Assembly (NCBI GenBank): GCA_946531975.1
Contig: CAMNAY010000061.1
Location: 1-8,777 of the forward strand
Length of the DNA stretch: 8,777 nucleotides
Direction: 5' to 3'
From: an uncultured Ruminococcus sp.
GTDB taxonomy: Bacteria > Bacillota > Clostridia > Oscillospirales > Ruminococcaceae
Shown: positions 1 to 6,915 of the stretch, in pieces
How the letters are laid out: the number at the start of each line of letters is the position of its first letter
Position numbering within the stretch: the stretch's first letter is position 1
Position numbers and translations under genes: made by a program
The notes under the pieces: model-generated
Database searches by the model: none
Seen by the model: the letters and a program-made list of their open reading frames with translations, nothing else
Told to the model about the DNA's origin: nothing

Positions 1-461
1 AATTGATCGTGATGTGGCGGCTCAGGAAACTCACAGCCGCAGGCATCGGACATATCATGACCGCCGTGGTGCATCGGAGGCGGTACTGCGCCGCCCATTG
101 CAGCGTAGAGGTCGCGTCCTCTGGTGTTGTAGCGGTCCCGTTCGCGGTCGATCTGCTTGTCCAGCAGCTTCAGGAACTCCCGCGGATGCTTGATGCAGCG
201 CACTTCCTTCTGCGGTGTATCCGTATCGCGGACGTAGATGATGACCGTTCCGCAGCCGATGATCCGCTGCCAGAACGGGAGCACAAGCTTCTTATCCGTC
301 ACCTTGTACAGATCCAGCTCATCCTCCGCCAGACTCAGCAAGCCTGAGCGTGTGACAAATTTCGTTTCCGTCAGGAAATAGGTCGTAAAGCTCCATGGAA
401 GTCCGAAGATGGTCCGTTTCCGGTCTCTCCAGATGTACTCAAACGCATTTTTTTTGCTCAT
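1..461 (-). CDS. Bacterial PH-domain (bPH_2-like) protein with His/Cys-rich tail, 3' end cut by the window edge
   Basis: A 153-codon open frame starts at ATG 461-459 and runs off the left edge without a stop. The start is supported by GAAAGGAG at 477-470, 8 nt upstream. Residues about 27-95 have the pattern of the bacterial PH domain bPH_2: YFLTETKFVTRSGLL near 28-42, then QRIIGCGTVIIYV near 65-77, and a final IKHPREFLKLLDKQI segment at 90-104. No membrane helix or signal peptide is visible, so it is probably soluble and cytoplasmic. After a charged linker (residues 105-118, many Arg/Asp) comes a Gly/Pro/His/Cys-rich tail from residue 122 with His131, 132, 135, 150 and 151 and Cys141 and Cys143. 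It lies 55 nt after the alpha-xylosidase stop with no convincing terminator between, so the two may be co-transcribed. The fold assignment is from pattern recognition. Its function is not known; proteins of this class are mostly uncharacterised. Confidence 0.8.
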   Translation of the reverse strand, partial: MSKKNAFEYIWRDRKRTIFGLPWSFTTYFLTETKFVTRSGLLSLAEDELDLYKVTDKKLVLPFWQRIIGCGTVIIYVRDTDTPQKEVRCIKHPREFLKLLDKQIDRERDRYNTRGRDLYAAMGGAVPPPMHHGGHDMSDACGCEFPEPPHHDQ

Positions 462-516
462 GTCAAACGCTCCTTTCACGGGGATTGCCCGCTTTCTATC
501 GTTCCCTTACGGGTTC

Positions 517-2889
517 TCAGAGACTGATGACAGTGGTGCCTCCTGCCTCTGCTTTCACCTTGCGGTTCGTGCCGGCGACACAGATCGTAAATTTCCGGTC
601 GGTCGGCGGATATGTGACGGTGATCCGGCTGTCCTCCCGCTTTGCGGTGATCGTCAGCTCTTTGCCGCCCTCTGCGCGGTACAGATCGCAGGATGCGGTA
701 TGTCCGTCGCCGAGTCCGCAGATCAGAACCTCGGCATTCGCGAGGTAATCATAGCAGACATCGGTCTTGAAATCGCCCATGACGATGATCGAATCCGGTC
801 TGACATACACCGGCATTTCGAGGTAGCTGCACTTGCGGCGGAACCACTTTCCGCCCTGTGTCAGCGGGGCATCTGCCTTTCCGAGCAGATCAAACCACTC
901 GCCCTGCGGCAGATAGAACTCCGCGATGCCGCTCTCGTCAAAGACCGGCGCACAGAGAATGCTCTCACCGAGCATATACTGTCTGTCCAGCGTCAGACAC
1001 GCCGGATCGTCGGCATAGTCGATTACCATAGCGCGCATCATCGGGATGCCTGTCTCGTGCGTGTGATTCGCCTGCGCCCAGAGGTACGGCATCAGTCTGC
1101 CCTTGAGGTTTGTGAAATGCCGCAGCACTGCGCATGCATTCTCCGGGTAATCCGGGTCGTCCTCCTCATAAGCCCACGGCACTCTGTAAGAGGTCGAACC
1201 GTGCAGACGGGAGTGCGTGCTCATCAGACCGAACGCAACCCAGCGCTTGTACACATCCGCCGAAGCGGTCTGCTCAAAGCCGCCGATGTCGTGGCTGAAG
1301 AACCCAAAGCCCGATGCGCAGAGAGACAGTCCGCCGCGCAGAGTCTCCGCCATTGCGGAATACTCCGCGGAGCAGTCGCCGCCCCAGTGTACGGGGAATT
1401 TCTGTCCGCCTGCCGTCGCACTGCGCGCAAACAGCACTGCCTTGTCCTTGCCGACGCATTCCTCCAGCGCTTCAAAGACGACCTTATTATACAGGTATGT
1501 GTAGTAATTATGCATCGCAGCGGGATCGGAGCCGTCATGATAGACAACACCCTGCGCCGGAATGCGCTCACCGAAATCGGTCTTGATCGCATCGACGCCC
1601 TCGGCACACAGCTTGCGGATGCCGTCGGCAAACCACCTGCATGCATCGGGATTCGTGAAATCGACGATTGCCATGCCCGGCTGCCACATGTCCGTCTGGA
1701 ACACGCCGCCGTCCGCGGTATGAATGAAGTAGCCCTTTTCAACACCCTCGTCAAAAAGTGCCGACTGCTGTGCGATATACGGGTTGATCCAGACGCAGAT
1801 GCCGACATTGTGCTCCTGCTTGATGCGTGAAAGCATGCCCTTGGGGTCAGGGAACATCTCCTTGTCCCACTCAAACGATGTCCAGGTAAATGCCTTCATC
1901 CAGAAGCAGTCGAAATGGAACATCTGAAGCGGAATCTTCCGCTCAGCCATGCCGCTGAGGAAGCCCTTGACCGTATTCTCGTCATAATCCGTCGTGAACG
2001 AGGTCGAGAGCCACAGACCCAGCGATTTCGCCGGCGTCAGTGCCGGACGTCCGGTCAGTGCGGTGTAATTGGAAAGCACCTGCGCGCAGTTTGCGCCGCC
2101 GATGATAAAATATTCCAGCGATTCGCCCGGAACGGTCATGCTGACCTTCGAGACGGTATCGGATGCGACCTCATAGCTGACCGCGCCGGTCTGGTTCGCA
2201 AAGACGCCGTAGCCGCGGGAGCTGAGATAGAACGGGATGCACTTATAGCTCTGATCGGAGCAGGTGCCGCCGTCGGAATTCCATGTCTGAACGGTCTGAC
2301 CGTTCTTCACAAACGGCGTGAATTTCTCACCGAAGCCGTAGATATATTCTCCCACGGAAAGGCTGAGCTGCTCGCGCACAAACGCTCTTTTTGCGGGCGC
2401 GGGGATGCTCCAGAACGTGTCGTCAAGTGTCTCGCGGGCGTGTGCCTCCGCGAGATACGCGCTCTCCTGAATATAGGATGTTGCGCGCCAGCCGCCGCCG
2501 GTCAGCAGCCTGCCGTCATAGGTAAACCGGACACCCCAGTCCATGCCCTTCTGCACGGTGACTGCGGTCTTGCCGGAGGTCAGCGTCACGGCATCGTCCG
2601 TTTCGGTGATGACCGGCACAAAATCCGGATCCTCATTCAGCTCGAATTTCGGTTCGCGGTTGACTGCCCCCTTAAAATGGGTGATCTGCACCTTCACCGT
2701 GTCCTCTTTCGTCGAGGAATACACGATATCAAGCGTCACGCCGCCGAGGGTCATGCCGCGGTGGTAGATCTGCTGGGATGTTGCAAGTACATGGATCGCA
2801 TTGCCTCTGACGGTAACCGCATAGGGCTGTGCTGCGTAATCCACAGTATAGCCGCGGCGGTTCAGCCAGAATCCGTCTGCAAATTTCAT
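517..2889 (-). CDS. yicI: Alpha-xylosidase, glycoside hydrolase family 31 (YicI type)
   Basis: This 790-residue enzyme (E. coli YicI is 772) releases alpha-linked xylose from the non-reducing end of isoprimeverose and xyloglucan oligosaccharides by a retaining mechanism (EC 3.2.1.177). An N-terminal beta-sandwich covers about residues 1-275, followed by the (beta/alpha)8 barrel and C-terminal beta domains. The catalytic nucleophile is Asp438 in KTDFGERIP and the acid/base is Asp505 in HWGGDC, equivalent to YicI Asp416 and Asp482. Residues tied to xyloside specificity in YicI are also present: Phe298 (STSFTTDY), Cys328-Phe329 (HFDCFWMK), Trp367 (VWINPY) and Lys436. There is no signal peptide, so it acts in the cytoplasm on imported oligosaccharides. 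The start is fixed by AGGAGG at 2901-2896, 6 nt upstream. A short acidic insert (about residues 576-584, DDPDYPEN) follows the RVPWAY motif. The first gene of its unit has its own promoter. An alpha-glucosidase role is less likely given these residues. Confidence 0.93.
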   Translation of the reverse strand: MKFADGFWLNRRGYTVDYAAQPYAVTVRGNAIHVLATSQQIYHRGMTLGGVTLDIVYSSTKEDTVKVQITHFKGAVNREPKFELNEDPDFVPVITETDDAVTLTSGKTAVTVQKGMDWGVRFTYDGRLLTGGGWRATSYIQESAYLAEAHARETLDDTFWSIPAPAKRAFVREQLSLSVGEYIYGFGEKFTPFVKNGQTVQTWNSDGGTCSDQSYKCIPFYLSSRGYGVFANQTGAVSYEVASDTVSKVSMTVPGESLEYFIIGGANCAQVLSNYTALTGRPALTPAKSLGLWLSTSFTTDYDENTVKGFLSGMAERKIPLQMFHFDCFWMKAFTWTSFEWDKEMFPDPKGMLSRIKQEHNVGICVWINPYIAQQSALFDEGVEKGYFIHTADGGVFQTDMWQPGMAIVDFTNPDACRWFADGIRKLCAEGVDAIKTDFGERIPAQGVVYHDGSDPAAMHNYYTYLYNKVVFEALEECVGKDKAVLFARSATAGGQKFPVHWGGDCSAEYSAMAETLRGGLSLCASGFGFFSHDIGGFEQTASADVYKRWVAFGLMSTHSRLHGSTSYRVPWAYEEDDPDYPENACAVLRHFTNLKGRLMPYLWAQANHTHETGIPMMRAMVIDYADDPACLTLDRQYMLGESILCAPVFDESGIAEFYLPQGEWFDLLGKADAPLTQGGKWFRRKCSYLEMPVYVRPDSIIVMGDFKTDVCYDYLANAEVLICGLGDGHTASCDLYRAEGGKELTITAKREDSRITVTYPPTDRKFTICVAGTNRKVKAEAGGTTVISL

Positions 2890-2936
2890 GAGTAACCTCC
2901 TGCGCAGACTGTTTCATCTGCTTCTATATATCTTAT

Positions 2937-2953
2937 GTACCGTATACCGATAC
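2937..2953 (-). other. Stem-loop at predicted 5' end of the yicI transcript
   Basis: On the minus strand GTATCG (2953-2948) pairs with CGGTAC (2942-2937), six pairs including one U-G, around a GTATA loop. It begins 6 nt after the -10 box, which is where transcription should start. A second weak stem, GCAGA (2921-2917) with TCTGC (2908-2904), lies just before the Shine-Dalgarno. A stabilising 5' hairpin is one reading; chance is possible because the stem is short. Confidence 0.4.
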
Positions 2954-2959
2954 TCTTAT

Positions 2960-2988
2960 ATCATACCATAAATTCGCCGGAAAGTCAA
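2960..2988 (-). promoter_or_regulatory. Sigma-A-type promoter of yicI
   Basis: The minus strand reads TTGACT (2988-2983), a 17-nt spacer, then TATGAT (2965-2960). Both boxes match the consensus at five of six positions. Expected transcription start is near 2953, giving a leader of about 64 nt. It lies downstream of the terminator of the ABC operon, so yicI should be transcribed independently of that operon. Confidence 0.75.
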
Positions 2989-2994
2989 TCTGTA

Positions 2995-3009
2995 CCGGAA
3001 ACATTCCGG
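2995..3009. promoter_or_regulatory. Perfect dyad CCGGAA-ACA-TTCCGG next to the yicI -35 box; candidate operator
   Basis: The plus strand reads CCGGAAACATTCCGG, a perfect 6-bp inverted repeat with a 3-nt centre, ending 6 bp upstream of the -35 hexamer. This is a typical place for a transcriptional activator site. It is not a good match to the catabolite-control cre consensus. The regulator is unknown and none is encoded in the window. Confidence 0.4.
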
Positions 3010-3013
3010 CAGC

Positions 3014-3048
3014 AAAAAAGCAGCGCCGTTCTGCACAGCGCTGCTTTT
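3014..3048 (-). terminator. Intrinsic terminator of the ABC exporter operon
   Basis: On the minus strand AAAAGCAGCGC (3048-3038) pairs perfectly with GCGCTGCTTTT (3026-3016), an 11-bp stem with an 11-nt loop, followed by a T run through 3014. It starts 4 nt after the stop codon of the last permease gene. The geometry is that of a strong Rho-independent terminator. Confidence 0.9.
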
Positions 3049-3052
3049 GGGG

Positions 3053-4426
3053 TTATTCTGTTTTCTTGCTCTTGTTGTCTTTCAGCATCTCGATCAGCTT
3101 TGCCGGTGTCGGGACACTGCCGCGATAGAACAGCATCATCTTGTAGATTGCCGAGGAAATCCAGACAAAGACGCCGACCGATGCAAGCATAATGACAATC
3201 GAAATCAGACCGCGCAGGAGCGGTGCCTTGCCGAGAATCAGTTCACTCGGATTCAGCAGCAGCGCCGTGAACGGGAAGTACCGCAGCCAGCCTGCCGAGG
3301 AAAGCATCGTATCCGGATCGCCCTTCGAAGGCGTACCCATGCACAGGAAGAAGCTCACCAGAAGCACAATCACAAAGATGATATTCGTCTTGCCGAGATC
3401 CTCTGCCTTCGTTGCAAGGGAGCCTGCAACTGCACCCAGCGAGAGATACAGAAGGAAGCCGAGCGCCAGAATCACGACCGCAAGCAGAATGCCGGAGAGT
3501 GAGAACATGCTGCTGTGATCCAGCACCTCCGAAACCGTCTGAACGGTCTCGTTCTCGGTGTCCGGTGTGATCTGCTTCGCAAATGCAACGCCGCCGAACA
3601 GTCCGCCGAGCAGACAGCCCAGCCAGATTACGATCTGAAGGACGGCTGCGGTTGCGGTCGCGAGCAGCTTGCCGCCCATGAGCGCGATCGGATGTACCGC
3701 CGTCAGAATCGTTTCGATCAGTTTGGAATTCTTCTCCAGCATGACGCTGTTCGCCATGCTCTGTCCGTACAGAATGACCATCATGTAAATGATCATCAGC
3801 ATCATGAACGGGAGCAGGAAGGACAGGAGCTGCTCCAGCATATTCTTTTCGTTTTCCTTGTCCTTTGCAGCATCCAGCGCCAGCTCCGACGCCGATGTAT
3901 TGACTGCCGAGGAGAGCATCATAACGGCTTCGGGCGTCAGCTTTGCCTTCTGCATCAGCACGACAGCGAACGATTGCTGCACATAATCCGCGAAGGAGCT
4001 TGCCTTGCTGCGGGACAGATCAGTATCCGGTGCCAGATACACCGTGAGCATCAGGGTGTCATCCGGCTTTGTGACCCGCAGAATCACGGTTGTGTCCTTT
4101 TCCTTGATGCCGGCAGCCGCCTCATCCATACTCTTGTACGGAATGTACTCGACCTCCTTGTATTTGCCTGCTTCCCTGAGCACATTGTAATCGGCTTCGC
4201 CGTCGGTCTCATCACAGACGAATACAGTCTTGATCTTTGCTTCATCCGTCTCACTGCTGTCGCTGTCGGACGATGCTGCAATGATAATCAGCGGGATGCC
4301 GATAATCAGCAGCGCTGCGATCAGGAATGTGGAGATCAGCCAGCCCTTTGCGGCACAGACCTGCTTTAATGTAAAGCGGTAAACCTTGCCGATTCCGGCA
4401 AGCGGGTTCTTTTTCATCGTGTTCAC
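3053..4426 (-). CDS. ABC-2/NatB-type exporter permease, second of a paralogous pair
   Basis: This 457-residue membrane subunit belongs to the COG1668 (NatB/YhaP) group of ABC exporter permeases. A first helix at about 30-50 is followed by a roughly 150-residue extracytoplasmic domain (51-198). Five more helices follow at about 200-220, 250-280, 310-337, 348-364 and 404-428. After helix 2 the cytoplasmic motif EKNSKLIETIL (231-241), typical of the family, probably contacts the ATPase. The tail carries YKMMLFYRG at 428-436 and PAKLIEML at 441-448. The start is GTG at 4426: AAGGAGG at 4440-4434 sits 7 nt before it, whereas the next ATG (4417) would be 16 nt away. That Shine-Dalgarno lies inside the end of the upstream permease gene, whose stop is 2 nt before this start, so translation is likely coupled. 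The substrate is unknown; sodium export is known for a NatAB relative but cannot be assumed here. Confidence 0.87.
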   Translation of the reverse strand: MNTMKKNPLAGIGKVYRFTLKQVCAAKGWLISTFLIAALLIIGIPLIIIAASSDSDSSETDEAKIKTVFVCDETDGEADYNVLREAGKYKEVEYIPYKSMDEAAAGIKEKDTTVILRVTKPDDTLMLTVYLAPDTDLSRSKASSFADYVQQSFAVVLMQKAKLTPEAVMMLSSAVNTSASELALDAAKDKENEKNMLEQLLSFLLPFMMLMIIYMMVILYGQSMANSVMLEKNSKLIETILTAVHPIALMGGKLLATATAAVLQIVIWLGCLLGGLFGGVAFAKQITPDTENETVQTVSEVLDHSSMFSLSGILLAVVILALGFLLYLSLGAVAGSLATKAEDLGKTNIIFVIVLLVSFFLCMGTPSKGDPDTMLSSAGWLRYFPFTALLLNPSELILGKAPLLRGLISIVIMLASVGVFVWISSAIYKMMLFYRGSVPTPAKLIEMLKDNKSKKTE

Positions 4427-4428
4427 GT

Positions 4429-5778
4429 TCAGCCCTCCTTCCCCGCATCGGTATGTGCGGCGCTGCGGTTTTCACGCAGCATGCGGATCAACTGTGCGGG
4501 CTTTGGGAATCCGCCGCGGTAGAGCAGCATCATCCGGTAGACCGCACCGGCGAGCTTCGCGAACAGGAACACTGTCGCAGCCTGAAGGACCAGTGCCAGA
4601 ATAAAGATCACCAGCGGAATTTTGCCGCAGACGAAATTCGGCAGCGCTGTGAAGATCGAGGTGATCGGGAACAGCGACACAAAATAGTTCACAGCATCGC
4701 TCTGCGCCATCGGGGTGAACGATGCGACAAAGTATCCGATCAGCAGGAACATCACGACTGCGATACTCGCCTGCTGGGTGTCCTCTGTCTTGGAGCAGCA
4801 GGAGCCGACAATGCCGCAGAAGAACGCGATGATCGCGTATGCCAGCAGCACGCAGCCCACGAGAAGCAGGATCGTTCCGACGCTGAAGTGCAGCGCGGAG
4901 ACGTTCACGCCGACGAATGCTTCAACGGCTCTTTTCACAAAGCCGACATCGCCGGTCGATTTCGCGATGATGTAGGAGATCACCAGTCCTGCCGCAACAA
5001 TACCGATTCCGCCGAACACGAACAGGGTCACAGCAAGAATCTTTCCGGTCAGCAGCGAGGACGGCGAAACACTGACCAGCAGCGATTCCACCAGCTTGGA
5101 GACCTTCTCCTCCATGCACTGCTGGAAGATATAACTCATTGCGATCGCAGAGATCATCACGATTGCATAGGAATAGAACAGGTTGACGCTCATATGTGTG
5201 GAGGCATCGACGGTTTTCTCGTTGCCGCTGAGGTAATTCTCAACGGTATTGACCTGAGACATGACCGAGAGGTTCATCGTGTCGATCTGATCCTGCGACA
5301 CGTTGAGTGTACGCATGATGCTCTGATGTAAGCCATCCTGAAGCACATGGTTCAGCGTTTCGCAGTCGTTCTCCGAAATATCGGAACCTTCGCCGTAATA
5401 GCCCTGAATGTTAAAGCCCATGCCGGAATCATCCGCAGTAATGAATGCCGCGACTGCCTTTGTCTCATTGTGCAGCGTCTCGCGCATTGCGTCCTTATCG
5501 CCGTCACATGCTTTGACCTCGACCTCTGCATAGCGCTCGTCAGAACGGATGTCATCTGCGGTAATTTCAAATCCGGTATCGTTGAACAGATACACGGTCG
5601 TGATATCTGAGGATGAGACCTCGCTGTCCTTGTCCATGACCATCCGGAGCAGCGGCAGGGACGCCACCGCAAGCACAAAGAGGATCAGGAGCAGAACACG
5701 GACGGAGGTCGTTTTATAGTGCTGCTGTACCGTATACCGGAAAACTGCTCCGGTACCGCCCGCTTTGTTATTCTTCAT
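4429..5778 (-). CDS. ABC-2/NatB-type exporter permease, first of a paralogous pair
   Basis: This 449-residue membrane subunit has the same layout as its downstream neighbour. The first helix is at about 27-46, an external domain spans about 47-197, and further helices lie at about 199-218, 247-271, 301-325, 337-356 and 388-410. It carries the motif EEKVSKLVESLL (223-234) after helix 2 and the tail motif YRMMLLYRGG (414-423). The start chosen is ATG 5778-5776, giving MKNNKAGG, with AAGGTGG at 5794-5788 spaced 9 nt. The frame is open to an ATG at 5835, but that would overlap the ATPase gene by 68 nt and gives an unlikely Cys/Arg/Trp-rich extension. With the chosen start the gene overlaps the ATPase end by 11 nt, a sign of translational coupling. 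The shared motifs with the next gene point to duplication and a heterodimeric membrane channel. The exported substrate cannot be inferred. Confidence 0.88.
   Translation of the reverse strand: MKNNKAGGTGAVFRYTVQQHYKTTSVRVLLLILFVLAVASLPLLRMVMDKDSEVSSSDITTVYLFNDTGFEITADDIRSDERYAEVEVKACDGDKDAMRETLHNETKAVAAFITADDSGMGFNIQGYYGEGSDISENDCETLNHVLQDGLHQSIMRTLNVSQDQIDTMNLSVMSQVNTVENYLSGNEKTVDASTHMSVNLFYSYAIVMISAIAMSYIFQQCMEEKVSKLVESLLVSVSPSSLLTGKILAVTLFVFGGIGIVAAGLVISYIIAKSTGDVGFVKRAVEAFVGVNVSALHFSVGTILLLVGCVLLAYAIIAFFCGIVGSCCSKTEDTQQASIAVVMFLLIGYFVASFTPMAQSDAVNYFVSLFPITSIFTALPNFVCGKIPLVIFILALVLQAATVFLFAKLAGAVYRMMLLYRGGFPKPAQLIRMLRENRSAAHTDAGKEG
4434..4440 (-). promoter_or_regulatory. Shine-Dalgarno AAGGAGG that selects a GTG start
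   Basis: AAGGAGG at 4440-4434 on the minus strand encodes the last Lys-Glu-Gly of the upstream permease and also lies 7 nt before GTG 4426-4424. It favours this GTG over the in-frame ATG at 4417. Confidence 0.7.
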
Positions 5779-6703
5779 GTACTTCGCCCACCTTTTCCAC
5801 GAAGATCTCATGCAGGCTCGGCTCACGCAGTTCAAATGTGATGAGCGGGATATTCTGTTCCACCAGCGTCTTCAGCAAGCCGTTTGCCTGCGTTTCGCCG
5901 GTCACACGGCACTGATAGGAGAAGCCGACTTCATTCATGACAGTGATGCCTGCGGCTTCGATGTACGGTCTGAGGTTCTGCTCCGCCTTGATGAACAGGT
6001 TGATTCTGCCATAGCTCTTTTTGATGTCCGCCAGATTGCCCTGAAGCACAGTCTTGCTGCGGCTCAGGATTGTCAGGTCGGTACAGAATTCCTCAATCGT
6101 CGCCATCTGATGGCTCGACATGATGAGGTACTTGCCCTTCTCGATCTCCTCGTGGATGATGCCCTTGAACAGATCGGTATTGACCGGATCGAGACCGGAG
6201 AGCGGCTCGTCCAGAATCAGAAGCTCCGGATCGGAAAGGAGTGAGAGCATCAGCTGAATTTTCTGCTGGTTGCCCTTGGAGAGCTGGTCTGCCTTCTTGG
6301 GCTTGACCGGCTTTCTGCCCTCCTGCTTCGGATAGAGGTATTCGGTCGCCTCAAGGCGCTCCGCCCAGTACTCAATCCGTTTTTTCGCGTCGCTGCGCGA
6401 TACGCCGCGAAGCGTTGCAAAGTACATCAGCTGATCCATCAGTGTGTTCTTCGGATACAGTCCGCGTTCTTCAGCAAGATAGCCGACATTACAGTTCTGG
6501 AGCGTCAGCGGTGCACCGTTCCACTCAACCGTGCCGCCGTCCTTCACGAGCATGTTGAGGATCATTCGGATCGAAGTCGTCTTGCCTGCGCCGTTGGTAC
6601 CGAGCAGTGCGTAAACGCCGGGACCGTCCATACGGAAGCTGAGGTGATCGACGACCACCTTGTCACCGTATTTCTTGAATAAGTCTGTTACTGTAAAACT
6701 CAT
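5768..6703 (-). CDS. ABC exporter ATP-binding protein (NatA/YhaQ type)
   Basis: This 311-residue ATPase powers the exporter formed with the two downstream permeases. Walker A is GTNGAGKT (35-42), the signature is LSKGNQQK (141-148), Walker B is LLILDEP (161-167), the D-loop is SGLD (169-172) and the switch His is 198. The Q-loop region reads YLAEERGLYP (75-84), the EERG form seen in COG4152-type ATPases, with Ala where Pro is usual. The C-terminal part after about 212 resembles the DUF4162 accessory domain of YhaQ-like proteins. A Lys/Pro-rich stretch at 124-140 before the signature looks about 11 residues longer than usual. The start is ATG 6703, preceded by AAAGGA (6718-6713) with 9-nt spacing. 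The frame is open to 6841, but that extension would run through the promoter, dyad and Shine-Dalgarno and has no family resemblance. It is the first gene of the operon and its end overlaps the permease gene by 11 nt. Confidence 0.93.
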   Translation of the reverse strand: MSFTVTDLFKKYGDKVVVDHLSFRMDGPGVYALLGTNGAGKTTSIRMILNMLVKDGGTVEWNGAPLTLQNCNVGYLAEERGLYPKNTLMDQLMYFATLRGVSRSDAKKRIEYWAERLEATEYLYPKQEGRKPVKPKKADQLSKGNQQKIQLMLSLLSDPELLILDEPLSGLDPVNTDLFKGIIHEEIEKGKYLIMSSHQMATIEEFCTDLTILSRSKTVLQGNLADIKKSYGRINLFIKAEQNLRPYIEAAGITVMNEVGFSYQCRVTGETQANGLLKTLVEQNIPLITFELREPSLHEIFVEKVGEVHEE

Positions 6704-6720
6704 TGCATTGTTTCCTTTCC

Positions 6721-6748
6721 GGATGTAAAATGATACAATTTGACATCC
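6721..6748 (-). promoter_or_regulatory. 28-bp near-perfect dyad in the ABC operon leader; operator or 5' hairpin
   Basis: On the minus strand GGATGTCAAA (6748-6739) and TTTTACATCC (6730-6721) pair at 9 of 10 positions around an 8-nt centre. It lies between the predicted -10 box and the Shine-Dalgarno and starts about where transcription should begin. It can be read as a protein-binding operator on DNA (GntR/YtrA-type regulators often control such exporters) or as an RNA hairpin next to the ribosome binding site. The sequence alone does not decide between them. Confidence 0.5.
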
Positions 6749-6755
6749 TGAGAGT

Positions 6756-6784
6756 ATTTTATCATATTTCCGGCAAAAAGAAAA
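6756..6784 (-). promoter_or_regulatory. Probable promoter of the ABC exporter operon
   Basis: The minus strand has TAAAAT at 6761-6756, five of six matches to the -10 consensus, directly after an alternative TATGAT at 6766-6761. The -35 is poor: TTTTCT at 6784-6779 with a 17-nt spacer. The region is A+T-rich compared with its surroundings. The -10 is credible, while the exact box choice is uncertain. Confidence 0.45.
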
Positions 6785-6804
6785 GTGTGCCGAAACGGAT
6801 TTAT

Positions 6805-6846
6805 GCATTTTAGCAAGGAACCGGATTCCGGCTTTTGGCATTTTAG
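6805..6846 (+). repeat. Direct repeat GCATTTTAG, two copies 33 bp apart
   Basis: GCATTTTAG occurs at 6805-6813 and 6838-6846, with a related GGCATTTTT at 6897-6905. A spacing of 33 bp is about three helical turns. It could be a pair of protein sites, but A+T-rich chance repetition is also plausible. Confidence 0.3.
6821..6831. repeat. Palindrome CCGGATTCCGG
   Basis: A perfect 5-bp inverted repeat around a single central base lies between the two direct-repeat copies. It is too tight for an RNA hairpin, so if functional it would be a DNA-binding site. It shares TTCCGG with the dyad upstream of yicI. Confidence 0.3.
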
Positions 6847-6915
6847 GGATTATTCCCGATTTCGCTCCGATGCAGGCGGAAATTTGTGCAAAATCGGCAT
6901 TTTTGAGAAAAGAAC

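Noticed and set aside
470..516. Possible terminator or promoter between yicI and the PH-domain gene
   Set aside because: Only 3-4 bp stems and no T run are present, and no convincing -35/-10 pair was seen, so co-transcription is the simpler reading.
409..1830. A 473-codon open frame on the plus strand opposite yicI, and a 326-codon one at 1915-2895
   Set aside because: Both are antisense to a clear GH31 gene, lack good ribosome binding sites and read as low-complexity Arg/His/Cys-rich protein, the usual product of codon bias on the opposite strand.
2991..3003. Possible catabolite-repression (cre) site TGTACCGGAAACA upstream of yicI
   Set aside because: It is one base short and mismatched relative to the cre consensus; the perfect CCGGAA/TTCCGG dyad explains the symmetry better.
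3515..5331. Plus-strand open frames of 284 codons (3515-4369) and 292 codons (4453-5331)
   Set aside because: They lie opposite the two permease genes and have His/Gln/Arg-rich composition typical of shadows of membrane-protein genes.
5779..5835. Upstream start at 5835 for the first permease
   Set aside because: It adds 19 unlikely residues and a 68-nt overlap with the ATPase gene, while ATG 5778 has a good Shine-Dalgarno.
6704..6841. Upstream extension of the ATPase frame to 6841
   Set aside because: It would translate through the promoter, dyad and Shine-Dalgarno; the domain begins normally at the ATG at 6703, which has a ribosome binding site.
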